Assembly: GCA_027624075.1 (NCBI GenBank)
Contig: JAQBUH010000003.1
Span: 62,001 to 126,000 of the forward strand
Direction: 5' to 3'
Length of the DNA: 64,000 nt
DNA from: Chloroflexota bacterium
GTDB lineage: Bacteria; Chloroflexota; Dehalococcoidia; Lucifugimonadales; Lucifugimonadaceae
Below the pieces are notes generated by a model. It was not told where the DNA came from. It made no database searches and saw only the letters and a program-made list of their open reading frames with translations. Each line of letters begins with the position of its first letter. The first letter of the stretch is position 1. The translations under genes were made by a program, and so were the position numbers. This document shows positions 43,728-54,919 of the stretch, piece by piece.

Positions 43728-45356
43728 ATGGAAACATCTGACACGGACATACCTGCGCCCGTAGACCAGCCCGGAGACCAGCCCGGAGTTCAAGTGGACG
43801 ACGAGCGCGAGCAGCTTGCTGGCGAGCGGCGTCTCATTCACGACAGGCTGGCAAAGATCGAGGCGCTGCGAGCGCGTGGAATCGACCCTTACCCGCGCAG
43901 CTTCCACAGGACGCACCTTGCGGCTGAGGCGATAGCGCTGCTTGAGGCGCTTGAGGCGCTTGAGGCGCTTGAGGCCGCTGGGGCCGCCGGGGCCGCCGAT
44001 GCAACGGCAGGGGAGACGGGCGATCACTCCCGGACCGAGCCGGTAACGGTGGCTGGCAGGATCATGGCGCGTCGCGGCATGGGCAAGGCTTCTTTCATCG
44101 ACCTCAAGGACGGCTCCGGCCGGATCCAGCTCTTCGCCAGGCAGAACATGCTCGGTGATGACTTTGAACTACTCGAACTGCTCGATCTCGGAGACATTGT
44201 CGGCGCCAGCGGCCCGGTCATCAGGACGCGCAAAGGCGAGCCGAGCATCGAAGTGACCTCTGTGACCGTGTTGACGAAGGCCATCAGGCCGTTGCCGGAC
44301 AAGTGGGCAGGCCTACAGGACATCGAGGCGAGGACCCGCCAACGCTATCTCGACCTGATCTCGAACGAGTGGGCTATGCGGAACGCACGCCTGCGCCCGG
44401 CGATCGTCGCGTCCATCCGCAAGTTCATGCATGCGCGTGGGTTCGTAGAGGTGGAGACGCCGGTGCTTGTGGCTGTGGCCGCAGGAGCGTCCGCAAAGCC
44501 GTTCAGAACGCACCACAACAGCCTGAACCGTGACCTGTACCTGCGAATTGCGACGGAGCTGCCGCTTAAAAAGCTGCTTGTTGGTGGAATGGAGAAGGTG
44601 TTCGAGATCGGCCGCCTCTTCCGCAACGAGGGAGTCGACCATGACCACAACCCGGAGTTCACGACGATGGAGAGCTACGAGGCGTACACCGACTATAAAG
44701 GCGTGATGGAGATGGTGGAGCAGCTTGTCTCCACCGTTGCGGTTGATGTGACCGGGTCCATGACCCTTGCCCCGTCAGGAGAGGGCGGAGTAGAGATCGA
44801 CCTGACGCCGCCGTGGCCAAGGCTCGACCTGCGAGAGACGATCATCAAAGAGACGGGGATCGATTTTGCCGTGTGCAATGACGTGGAGTCGCTTTCGCAG
44901 GCTATGCGGGAGCGCGGCATCCATGTCGAGCAGGGCCTGTCGTGGGGCAGGCTGCTGGACAAAGTGATCTCCGCGTCAGTCGAGCCAAAACTCATACAGC
45001 CTGCGTTCCTGGTCGACTACCCTGTCGAGATGTCACCGCTTGCGAAGCGGAAGCCGGGAAGCGACGGAATAGTGGAGCGGTTCGAGGCGTTTGTGCTGGG
45101 GAGCGAGATGGCCAACGCCTTCAGCGAGTTGAACGACCCGGTCGATCAGCGGGCGCGTTTCGAGGAGCAGGAAAAGCTGCGCACGGAGTTCTCGGACGAT
45201 GAGACCGACCGGCTTGACGAGGACTTTCTGACTGCGATCGAACACGGGATGCCGCCCGCCGGTGGTCTCGGGATTGGTATCGACCGGCTGACGATGTTGA
45301 TCGCCCGTGAAGAGTCGATTCGCGAGGTCATTCTCTTTCCACAGCTCAGGACCTGA
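43728..45356 (+). CDS. lysS: Lysyl-tRNA synthetase, class II
   Basis: A 542-residue class II synthetase. The anticodon-binding OB domain contains VAGRIMARRGMGKASFIDLK. Motif 2 is FEIGRLFRNEGVDHDHNPEF, motif 3 is GIGIDRLTML, and NAFSELNDPVDQRARFEEQ is LysRS-specific. The N-terminus carries an acidic Asp/Pro/Gln-rich extension. Between residues 68 and 90 there is a low-complexity insert encoded by tandem 9-bp units (LEALEALEALEA). ATG 43728 was accepted, although no strong ribosome-binding sequence is seen. serS follows 73 bp downstream. Confidence 0.96.
   Translation: METSDTDIPAPVDQPGDQPGVQVDDEREQLAGERRLIHDRLAKIEALRARGIDPYPRSFHRTHLAAEAIALLEALEALEALEAAGAAGAADATAGETGDHSRTEPVTVAGRIMARRGMGKASFIDLKDGSGRIQLFARQNMLGDDFELLELLDLGDIVGASGPVIRTRKGEPSIEVTSVTVLTKAIRPLPDKWAGLQDIEARTRQRYLDLISNEWAMRNARLRPAIVASIRKFMHARGFVEVETPVLVAVAAGASAKPFRTHHNSLNRDLYLRIATELPLKKLLVGGMEKVFEIGRLFRNEGVDHDHNPEFTTMESYEAYTDYKGVMEMVEQLVSTVAVDVTGSMTLAPSGEGGVEIDLTPPWPRLDLRETIIKETGIDFAVCNDVESLSQAMRERGIHVEQGLSWGRLLDKVISASVEPKLIQPAFLVDYPVEMSPLAKRKPGSDGIVERFEAFVLGSEMANAFSELNDPVDQRARFEEQEKLRTEFSDDETDRLDEDFLTAIEHGMPPAGGLGIGIDRLTMLIAREESIREVILFPQLRT
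43943..43983 (+). repeat. 9-bp tandem repeat within lysS
   Basis: CTTGAGGCG is repeated four times in tandem, the last unit diverging to CTTGAGGCC, followed by GCC-rich sequence. The unit is a multiple of three, so copy changes would keep the frame and alter only the Leu-Glu-Ala linker. Confidence 0.75.
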
Positions 45357-45429
45357 GCGAACCCAGTTGCCATGCTGGCCTGCCCGGCGTGGGCTGGAAG
45401 CCGGCCAGCAAGTAAGCCAGCGAAAAACC

Positions 45430-46707
45430 ATGCTTGATCTCACCGAAATCGTCAGGAACACAGAGCGCGTGCGTGCCGCGCTTTTACGCCGTGGGGAGCA
45501 GGACCCGCCCCTCGACCGCATCGTTGAACTGGACACGGAGCGCCGGAGGCTGATCGCCGGGGCTGACACGGACCGTGCGACGCGCAACACCGTTAGCAAG
45601 CGCATCGGTGATGAGAAGCGCAAGCCGTCGCCTGAAGAGATTGCCGAGATGCGGCAGACCAACGACCGCATCAAAGCCGCCGAGCAGTCGCTGGATTCGA
45701 TACAGCAGGAGATTCACGGACTGCTGATGCCTCTGCCCAACCTGCCGCTTGCAGACGTCCCGGACGGGCATGACGAATCCGGCAATGTCGTCGTCCGCAC
45801 TTATGGCGAGAAGACAGGTATTCCAGGCGGTCAGGCCCACTGGGACCTGGCGCCTGCGCTGGGAATCCTTGACATGGAGGCAGGCGCGTCTATCTCAGGC
45901 GCACGCTTCTATGTGATGAAAGGCAAGGGCGCTCGCCTCAGCCGGGCGCTGGCCTCGTGGATGCTCGACACGCACTCGAACGAGTTCGGGTACACGGAGA
46001 TTGAGCCGCCGTTGCTCGTGCGCGGCGAGACGATGACAGGCTCAGGCAACCTGCCGAAGTTCAAGGACAACCTGTATCGCGACGATGAGTCTGACCTGTG
46101 GCTTGTGCCGACGGCGGAGGTGGCGCTGAACGGACTGCACCAGGGCAAGATCATCGAGGCTGACACATTGCCGCTCAAGTACGTGGCTCAGACGCCGTGC
46201 TTCCGCAAAGAGCACACTGCGGCGGGTAGAGATGTGCGCGGGATCAAACGCGTCCACCAGTTCGAAAAGGTGGAGATGTTCAGGTACGTAGAGCCGGAAG
46301 GGTCTGAGGAGGCGCTGGAAGAGATGCTGGAGCAGGCGCGGACCCTGTGCGAGCGGTTGGGGCTGGCGCACCGCGTTCTCAAGCTGTGCGCCGGGGATAT
46401 CGGGTTCCAGTCGGCCAAGACCTTCGACATCGAGGTGTGGGCTCCCGGATCAGGTGAGTGGCTCGAGGTGTCCTCGATCTCAACATGTGTCGAGTTCCAG
46501 GCAAGACGGAACAACACGCGCTACCGGCCGGCGCACGGTGAGCAGGTCCGAATGCCTCACACGCTGAACGGCTCCGGGCTGGCGATCCCCAGGGTGTGGA
46601 TCGCGGTCATAGAGAACGGGCAGCAACCGGACGGCTCGGTTGTGATCCCCGAGGTGCTCAGGCCGTACACCGGGTTTGACCGCATCGATCCGCCCATAAA
46701 GGCCTGA
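45430..46707 (+). CDS. serS: Seryl-tRNA synthetase
   Basis: A 425-residue class II synthetase. An N-terminal helical arm (about 25-100, with RRLIAGADTDRATRNTVSKR) contacts the tRNA variable arm. The catalytic core has motif 2 TPCFRKEHTAAGRDVRGIKR with HQFEKVEMF, and motif 3 NGSGLAIPRVWIAVIENGQQ. ATG 45430 gives the standard MLDLTEIVRNTERVRAAL start; an upstream frame from 45307 is the lysS overlap region and not conserved. It probably shares a transcript with lysS. Confidence 0.96.
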   Translation: MLDLTEIVRNTERVRAALLRRGEQDPPLDRIVELDTERRRLIAGADTDRATRNTVSKRIGDEKRKPSPEEIAEMRQTNDRIKAAEQSLDSIQQEIHGLLMPLPNLPLADVPDGHDESGNVVVRTYGEKTGIPGGQAHWDLAPALGILDMEAGASISGARFYVMKGKGARLSRALASWMLDTHSNEFGYTEIEPPLLVRGETMTGSGNLPKFKDNLYRDDESDLWLVPTAEVALNGLHQGKIIEADTLPLKYVAQTPCFRKEHTAAGRDVRGIKRVHQFEKVEMFRYVEPEGSEEALEEMLEQARTLCERLGLAHRVLKLCAGDIGFQSAKTFDIEVWAPGSGEWLEVSSISTCVEFQARRNNTRYRPAHGEQVRMPHTLNGSGLAIPRVWIAVIENGQQPDGSVVIPEVLRPYTGFDRIDPPIKA

Positions 46708-46721
46708 GATAAAAGGTCTGA

Positions 46722-47801
46722 TCAGCCTTCCGGGTAGACGGCGGCCCGCGCGTACTGGCTCGGCCAGTAGTCGATACGGTCGCCGAGCTCGGCTGCGGCT
46801 TGAAGCGGCCAGTACGGGTTCCGCAGCAGCTCGCGTCCCATGAAGATGGCGTCTGCCTGGCCGTCCTGGAGAATATCCTCCGCCTGCCTCGGCTTCGTGA
46901 TCATGCCAACTGCGCCGGTTGCGATCTGTGCCTGCTCCCTGATCGCGGCTGCGAACGGGACCTGGTATCCGGTGAACGGCGTGAAGGTCTGCAAAGGCGA
47001 GTTACCGCCTGACGACGTGTCGATCAGGTCCACTCCGGCGTCCCTCAGCCAGCCGCAGAAGCGGATCGCGTCGTCCAGGTCCCAGCCGCCGTCTACGTAC
47101 TCGGTGGCAGAGATCCGGACAAACAGAGGAAGATGGGCGGGCCAGGCGTCACGCACCGCCCTGGCGACCTGCAGAGGGAACCGTGCACGGCTCTCCAGAC
47201 TGCCGCCGTATTCGTCCTCCCTGTTGTTTGAGAGCGGCGACAGGAACTCGTGTGCGAGGTAGCCGTGTGCGAAGTGGAGTTCCACGACATCGAACCCGGC
47301 AGCCAGCGCGCGTTTAGCCGCAGCCGCCCACGCCTCAACGAGCTGCTCGATCTCGCCTGTGGACAGAGGCCGCGGCACGGCGAGATCTTCACTGAACGGC
47401 AGAGCAGACGGCCCGACAGGCTGCCAGCCGCCGTCATCCGGAGAAATCAGCCTCCCGCCATTCCACGGCTGCGCGGTCGATGCCTTCCTTCCAGCATGCG
47501 CAAGCTGCATCGCGGGCGTCGCTCCCTGCGACCGGATGAAGTTGGTGACCGGCCTGAACGCCTCTGCCTGGTGATCGTTCCAGATGCCTGTATCCCACGG
47601 GCTGATCCGCCCTTCGGGGCTGACCGCAGTCGCCTCCGTCATCACCAGTCCCGCGCCTCCGGACGCACGCGTCCCCAGGTGCACGGTGTGCCACTGCGTC
47701 GGCGCGCCGTCTTCGGCCGAGTACTGGCACATCGGCGCGACGAACAGCCTGTTACGGATTTCGAGGTCACGGAGCTTGATGGGCGAAAACAGCTTGCTGA
47801 T
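46722..47801 (-). CDS. Old-yellow-enzyme family NADH:flavin oxidoreductase, ATC start
   Basis: A 359-residue FMN ene-reductase of the YqjM type. Features are FVAPMCQYSAEDG with the FMN-tuning Cys, VVELHFAHGYLAHEFLSPLS with two active-site His, NNREDEYGGSLESRARFPLQ, and DAIFMGRELLRNPYWPLQAA. The family N-terminus (x-KLFSPIKLRDLEIRNR) lies upstream of the first in-frame ATG (47732). No ATG, GTG or TTG precedes it nearby. ATC 47801 sits six bases after AAGGAA and yields MSKLFSPIK, an ideal start. It reduces activated alkenes; the substrate is unknown. It converges with serS. Confidence 0.88.
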   Translation of the reverse strand: MSKLFSPIKLRDLEIRNRLFVAPMCQYSAEDGAPTQWHTVHLGTRASGGAGLVMTEATAVSPEGRISPWDTGIWNDHQAEAFRPVTNFIRSQGATPAMQLAHAGRKASTAQPWNGGRLISPDDGGWQPVGPSALPFSEDLAVPRPLSTGEIEQLVEAWAAAAKRALAAGFDVVELHFAHGYLAHEFLSPLSNNREDEYGGSLESRARFPLQVARAVRDAWPAHLPLFVRISATEYVDGGWDLDDAIRFCGWLRDAGVDLIDTSSGGNSPLQTFTPFTGYQVPFAAAIREQAQIATGAVGMITKPRQAEDILQDGQADAIFMGRELLRNPYWPLQAAAELGDRIDYWPSQYARAAVYPEG

Positions 47802-47926
47802 GTCGAGTTCCTTTCGTCTGCTGAACGGCGTGACGTTCGCATGCGCCTGGGCCTGCCCTGCGCGTACAGGGTCGAGAAGATACCGTTTAGCTGTGAAGCG
47901 CTATGTGGCGCCGGTCCAGGGCGATG

Positions 47927-50014
47927 TTAACTCGCACCGGGACCGGCCGGTGCGGCCGCGTCCGGTCCGCTCAAGCCCTGTCTGTCAGCGAAGCTGATCG
48001 CGTAGCTGAGCGATCCCGAGACGTCTGTGGAGATCACGCTCACCGCCACAATGACCTGCTCTCCGGACTCCGGCCCGCGCACGGTTACCTGCATAGTGCC
48101 ATCGCTTGCGACGGGCAAACGTTCCACTGCAGACTCGCCGCCGCTGGCGTCACGGATCACCTGGACCAGGTATTCGACCGGCCGACGGTCGTTGATCAGG
48201 GCGAAGCCATCACTGGTCCAACCGCCGGAGTCGGTGCTGTCGTCTGCCCATCCGATCTCAGCTATCGCGAAGTCGTCGAAGCATGCGCCCCTGCCGTGGA
48301 TCGCGTCGTCCGTGATGTACTCGAGCCGCAGGAGAATTTCAGAGCCGGCGAACCGTGTCAGGTCAGCCACGTCGCGTACCCAGTTTTCACCGCCGCTGGC
48401 GCTATCGCCGGTGAGCCCTGGACCGAACGCGGTGCCGTTCGGGTTTCTGAGTGAAGAGCGGTCCGTGAGAGAGATCTCCCATGTAGAGCCGCCATCCGTG
48501 GATACCGTGACGTACGCATAGTCCCAGTCCTCCTCGATGGAGTACCAGGCCCAGAACTCGAAGCTGGCCGTCTCAACGTCACGCAGATCGACAGCGCGCG
48601 TCAGCGTCGTGTCGATAGAGTCTCCCGCGTTGGTCCACCAGCACGTCTCCCCGGAGTGAGGCTCGGCGGGGAACACCCTGCCGGCCGGCTCACCCCGGAA
48701 CCCGATAGCTATTTCGCCGTCGGCCTCCTGGAGCGTGTAGTAGTTCGTGCCGAACGGCCGGACCGAGTCGCTCACCGTTTCCGGCAACTGCACAGAGGCC
48801 GTCCTGGGCCGGTTGGTGTCCCTGTCAGGGTAGGAAAACGCTCCTGACGGATCGTCGACGTAGTTGGCGACGACCCAGTCGGCGAAGATCCCGGCGGCCG
48901 TTGCGCCGTACCCGGACTCGCTCATCACAGCGTCTATCGAGTCGATGCCGTCCGCAGGGTGTTCGACGATAGCGCGCAGCGTCTCGCCGCCGCCGTAGTG
49001 GGCATAGATGTACTCGAAGAACAGCCCCGCCGCGCCGTAGTTTGGAGACGCATCGAAGATCTCAGGCTCCCACTGCACGAGCGACGTGTTCGGCTTTCGC
49101 AGGAACGATGCGATCGAGCCGGGAGGGAATCCTGCCAGGCCAGAAGCCACCTCTGACATGCCTTCATTGACCCATGACTCTTCGCTCTCGTCCGCGGCCC
49201 AGTGGATCGCGTGTTGAAGCTCGTGCGCGATGGTGCTCAGGTATCCGGCGCCTCCGAGTGTGAGGGAATCTGACGAGATGTAGATCACCTCACGCTGGTT
49301 GCTGTCCGGCTGGACCTGCACGGGGTATTCATCGATGCCGCTGAAGTAACCGGCGACGCCGGACCTCAGTCTGCCGTGAAATATGACGATTCGCGGATCG
49401 CCGTCTACTCCGGGGCTCCACACATCACCAAGCGTTGTGCTGACGCTGGGCCAGATGGTGGACTCGAACTCGATGGCTGCCTGCTGAAGGCGGCCCTGGT
49501 CTGGCGCCGAGCCATCTTCAAACACCCAGTAAGCGTGTTCCGAGACGAGGCGCACCTCGGAGTTGACGGTGACGTGACCCTCGTCCCTGCTTACTCGCCA
49601 CGAGAGCCTGTCTCCCTGCTGGAGTTCCGGCGGGACCGGTGAGGCGAAGCGCGGGACCGGGCCGGTGCTGTGCAGTGTGAGTCTGCGTGCCAGTTCGTAG
49701 AGATCACGTTCGGGCGGCACGGGGATGATACCGATCAGCGGGTCAGGCGCCAGGTCAGGCAGCGCAATTCTTGGCGTTGAGACGGCAGACGCCGTTGGCG
49801 CCGCTGTGGCCGAGGCTGTTGGGCTGGCGGTTGCAGATGGCGTTGCAACGGGGCTCGTCACCCTCGTCGCCTCAATGGCGCGTTCGCCGCCGTCTGAGGC
49901 TGTGCATGACGCGATCAGCGCCATGAGCGTGAGCAGCGCGGGGATGATGACCGGGGACAGGTTGCGTCTGCCTGGCGCCATATTTTCCGTGGTCCTTGGA
50001 GTTAAGCGGCGCAC
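47927..50014 (-). CDS. Secreted lipoprotein metallopeptidase (HExxH), M6-like
   Basis: A 695-residue exported protein. The signal peptide has lipobox LIASC (Cys37), then a Thr/Ser/Ala/Pro-rich linker (about 45-85). The metalloprotease region has AHELQHAIHWAADE (HELQH 264-268) followed by SWVNEGMSEVA, where Glu could be the third zinc ligand. A C-terminal jelly-roll-like region (FEFWAWYSIEEDWDYAYVTV, ACFDDFAIAEIGW) resembles immune-inhibitor-A proteins. The start may be ATG 49981 (MAPGRRN), which has AAGGA upstream, rather than 50014. It is probably a surface protease degrading external protein. It ends the pth/ligA-side minus cluster. Confidence 0.82.
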   Translation of the reverse strand: MRRLTPRTTENMAPGRRNLSPVIIPALLTLMALIASCTASDGGERAIEATRVTSPVATPSATASPTASATAAPTASAVSTPRIALPDLAPDPLIGIIPVPPERDLYELARRLTLHSTGPVPRFASPVPPELQQGDRLSWRVSRDEGHVTVNSEVRLVSEHAYWVFEDGSAPDQGRLQQAAIEFESTIWPSVSTTLGDVWSPGVDGDPRIVIFHGRLRSGVAGYFSGIDEYPVQVQPDSNQREVIYISSDSLTLGGAGYLSTIAHELQHAIHWAADESEESWVNEGMSEVASGLAGFPPGSIASFLRKPNTSLVQWEPEIFDASPNYGAAGLFFEYIYAHYGGGETLRAIVEHPADGIDSIDAVMSESGYGATAAGIFADWVVANYVDDPSGAFSYPDRDTNRPRTASVQLPETVSDSVRPFGTNYYTLQEADGEIAIGFRGEPAGRVFPAEPHSGETCWWTNAGDSIDTTLTRAVDLRDVETASFEFWAWYSIEEDWDYAYVTVSTDGGSTWEISLTDRSSLRNPNGTAFGPGLTGDSASGGENWVRDVADLTRFAGSEILLRLEYITDDAIHGRGACFDDFAIAEIGWADDSTDSGGWTSDGFALINDRRPVEYLVQVIRDASGGESAVERLPVASDGTMQVTVRGPESGEQVIVAVSVISTDVSGSLSYAISFADRQGLSGPDAAAPAGPGAS

Positions 50015-50017
50015 TAA

Positions 50018-50653
50018 CTAGTTGTTGAACCGGTTCATGGCGCTTTCCAGGCCATCAAGTATCGCTGTCTCCGCGGCATCTGCGGCGCGAGTGGCCGCGT
50101 TCCTCACGACCTCACGCTCCTTCGGGGACATCCGCCCCAGCACGTAGTCGATCTGCTCACCGGAGCCGGCAGGGCGGCCGACGCCGATGCGTATCCGTGC
50201 GAACTCTTCGGTTGCGAGCGTTGCGATGATCGATTTCATGCCGTTGTGTCCACCCGCGCCACCCTGCTTACGAATACGTACTGTTCCGGGCTCAAGGTTC
50301 AGGTCATCATAGATTACGATCAGGCGGTCAGCCGTGACATGGTGCTTTCGCATCAGGTGACGCATTGCGTCACCGCTTCGGTTCACGTAGGTCAGCGGAC
50401 GGGCGAGCAATACGCGCTTTCCGCCAGGCTCGATTTCGGAAACCTCCGAACTTGCGCCTGACGCCTTGAACTTGCCGCCGCCTCGGGCTGCCAGGTCATC
50501 AAGCGACCACCACCCAACGTTGTGCCTGGTGTCCCGGTACTTCGGGCCTGGGTTGCCGAGGCCGGCCACGAGCCACTCGACGGGCTTGCGCGCGCCGCCG
50601 GAGCCGCGTGGAAACAGCTTGTGTATGAGGCTAGACGCGTCCAAGTCAGTCAT
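50018..50653 (-). CDS. pth: Peptidyl-tRNA hydrolase
   Basis: A 211-residue enzyme releasing tRNA from stalled peptidyl-tRNA. It has VAGLGNPGPKYRDTRHNVGW with the catalytic His44 and Asn45, ARPLTYVNRSGDAMRHL, IYDDLNLEPGTVRIRKQG and GGHNGMKSII. An N-terminal extension of about 25 residues precedes the core, partly overlapping the upstream gene's 3' end by 8 bp. This coupling to the large gene of unknown function and ligA suggests one minus-strand transcript. Confidence 0.95.
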   Translation of the reverse strand: MTDLDASSLIHKLFPRGSGGARKPVEWLVAGLGNPGPKYRDTRHNVGWWSLDDLAARGGGKFKASGASSEVSEIEPGGKRVLLARPLTYVNRSGDAMRHLMRKHHVTADRLIVIYDDLNLEPGTVRIRKQGGAGGHNGMKSIIATLATEEFARIRIGVGRPAGSGEQIDYVLGRMSPKEREVVRNAATRAADAAETAILDGLESAMNRFNN

Positions 50654-52664
50654 TCCCGCCAGGCGAGTCGTTGGATGGCGAACCGCTGGCGAACCTCTTC
50701 AGGAACCTCATCACGCCGTCATCGAGGACGTGCGAGATCGCGGTCAGGTCGGCGATGGAGTTCATGTGTATCAGCTTACGCAGTTCGTCCTCACGCTGTC
50801 CTGAGAGCACGCGGGAGACGGCAATGTCGCTCAGCCGGACACTGCAGGCTTGAAGCATCTCCTCGATCTGGGCGATCCGGGCCTCGACCTCGTCCTCATC
50901 GCTGAGCGAGCCCATCCTCACTCCGCAGTCGCCACAGTAAGGCCGGTCTTGCAGCGCCAACTCATCCTCGCGTTTAGCGCAAGGCTCTACGCTCTCCTTC
51001 AGTTCTTCCCACAGCGCTGGGAAATCCGGGTCAAGGATGCCATCCAGCTCCTGGATAGTCGTCAGTTTCCGGACCGCCACCTGCTGGAGGTCTGCCCGTC
51101 TGATCCGCCTGGCAAGCTCCAGGTCTGCGCTCCTGCGTTGGGCATGGTGGGACCTGTAGACACCTGTATAGCGGCGCTTCCACTGTTGGAAATCGTGGAA
51201 CACGGGCGCTGCGGGAGTGCGGTTCGCCAGGATATCCAGCACATCGAGCCTTGCAATGAGTAGTTCGCCGTCTGTTGCAAGGGCCTGATCGGCTCGACCG
51301 AAGTCAGCCGATATGACGTAGTCCCTGGCTGCCTGAACGTCCACAACATCCTCGCAGAGTGTGCGAAGGCGGGACGATTCGGTCACCGCACGGGTGAATT
51401 CTGCCGCATCTGGAAAGGCCTTAACCGCGGCGGCGTAGAACGCCTGCCAGCCTGATTCCCCCAGCACCGGCATCAGGCGCCTCATCGTCTGGACTGACGG
51501 TAGCGACTCGGCGGCTGAGCCCAACACCGAGTTGAGCGTGTGCAGGGTCAGGGCGTTTCGAGACTCTAACGTCTCTATAACCTGTTTCAGTTGCGTTTCG
51601 ATCTGTGAATCGGGGGTGCCGTTTGCGATCGGTGTGGCAGGCGGAAGCAGGGTCCGGATGTACGGCAGAGCCGAGTTCCAATCCCCGGTCTGCCGGTCAC
51701 TCAGCCAGTCGATGACATAGATGCGGTCCGGGTCATGCGTTGCGGCGCTGAGAGAGTGGCTGTCGATTCGCAGGTTGCTGGCCGTGCAGGCTATTAGGAG
51801 CGCAATCTCTCCGTTCTGTATGCGGATGAACGCCGCCACCAGGATGGACGCGAGGCCCGGTGGGAGACGGTGGCGCCGGAGCAACAGGGCTCGCAGAGCA
51901 TCGCCATCGGCCGCGCCGTTCTTTCCGTCAGCCAGCGACCGGACCGCCTCAATGATCTGATCGAGACCTGCGCCAGAGGCCACTTGCAGGCGCCTGTCCA
52001 GATCGGCGTGCCAGGTAAGATCGCCGCTACTCGAAATGCGTGAGAAAAGAACCCTGGGGGGCGACACATCCAGCTCGAAGCCGGCCTCACCGGTGTGGGT
52101 GAACATGCCTGCCGCAAGTGCCTCGACCCAGGTGGCAGAGTCGTCTCCGATGAAGATAGCGTCGCTTGTGATCGCCGCCTCGTTTTCGGACGAAGTCACG
52201 ATCTGCCCGAGCCGCCACCGTTCGGCGAGCAGGCCTGCGATGCTGCGTTGCGCGTCTGACGCCTTCCCGACCAGCGACGAGGCAAGTGCCTGCAGCCCTG
52301 AGTCGGTGGACGTGACATAGCGCTCACGAATCTCGTTCAGCCTTCCGATCTCTCGGCTGAGTTGCGCGAACTCTTCCGATCCGTTGCCGGGCTTACCGCG
52401 GCCCGGCACTGCGATTGCGATGTGCCTGTCTGTGACATCGGTACGGTCAACTCGTTGAGCTTCGGAGAGCAGCACGAGCCGGAACATGACCCGTTCCGGC
52501 AGTAGAGCGCCAAACCAGGGCTGCCAGAGATCGGCGAAGATCACCTCGCCAGGATAGTCAAAGCCGTTGATGGTGACCGAAACAGGCTGCGGCCTGTCCA
52601 CAAACGCTCGTGCCAGCGATATGCCGTCCCTGTCCGGGATTGCGGTCGACGCCGAGTAGGCCAT
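50646..52664 (-). CDS. Large protein of unknown function, possibly DUF6079-like C-terminal part
   Basis: A 672-residue, largely helical acidic protein without signal or membrane segments. Near the C-terminus RPYCGDCGVRMGS, with an upstream Cys, looks like a zinc-ribbon knuckle, followed by a coiled helix (DEDEVEARIAQIEEMLQACS). The N-terminal half has a beta-rich start (PVSVTINGFDYPGEVIFADL, LWQPWFGALLPERVMFRLVL). The overall look recalls the C-terminal half of large DUF6079/BREX-associated proteins. No P-loop is present, so the ATPase half would be missing. That resemblance is an impression, not a demonstrated match. It overlaps pth by 8 bp and starts 29 bp after ligA. Confidence 0.6.
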   Translation of the reverse strand: MAYSASTAIPDRDGISLARAFVDRPQPVSVTINGFDYPGEVIFADLWQPWFGALLPERVMFRLVLLSEAQRVDRTDVTDRHIAIAVPGRGKPGNGSEEFAQLSREIGRLNEIRERYVTSTDSGLQALASSLVGKASDAQRSIAGLLAERWRLGQIVTSSENEAAITSDAIFIGDDSATWVEALAAGMFTHTGEAGFELDVSPPRVLFSRISSSGDLTWHADLDRRLQVASGAGLDQIIEAVRSLADGKNGAADGDALRALLLRRHRLPPGLASILVAAFIRIQNGEIALLIACTASNLRIDSHSLSAATHDPDRIYVIDWLSDRQTGDWNSALPYIRTLLPPATPIANGTPDSQIETQLKQVIETLESRNALTLHTLNSVLGSAAESLPSVQTMRRLMPVLGESGWQAFYAAAVKAFPDAAEFTRAVTESSRLRTLCEDVVDVQAARDYVISADFGRADQALATDGELLIARLDVLDILANRTPAAPVFHDFQQWKRRYTGVYRSHHAQRRSADLELARRIRRADLQQVAVRKLTTIQELDGILDPDFPALWEELKESVEPCAKREDELALQDRPYCGDCGVRMGSLSDEDEVEARIAQIEEMLQACSVRLSDIAVSRVLSGQREDELRKLIHMNSIADLTAISHVLDDGVMRFLKRFASGSPSNDSPGGND

Positions 52665-52693
52665 CTTGTTCTCCGTCCTTACCGGACAGCGGC

Positions 52694-54811
<2,118 letters not shown>

Positions 54812-54919
54812 TCACCGCCGCAGAACCGGCCGGGAGATATACTCACTCTCATTGACAGACACTGGCCCGGCGACTCTTGCGCCGGGCACTTTCACCGCCA
54901 AGTTGCACAGGCCTGAGCC

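Noticed and set aside
46722..47732. ATG 47732 as the old-yellow-enzyme start
   Set aside because: It would remove the first beta strand (LFSPIKLRDLEIRNR), which is conserved and encoded in frame upstream.
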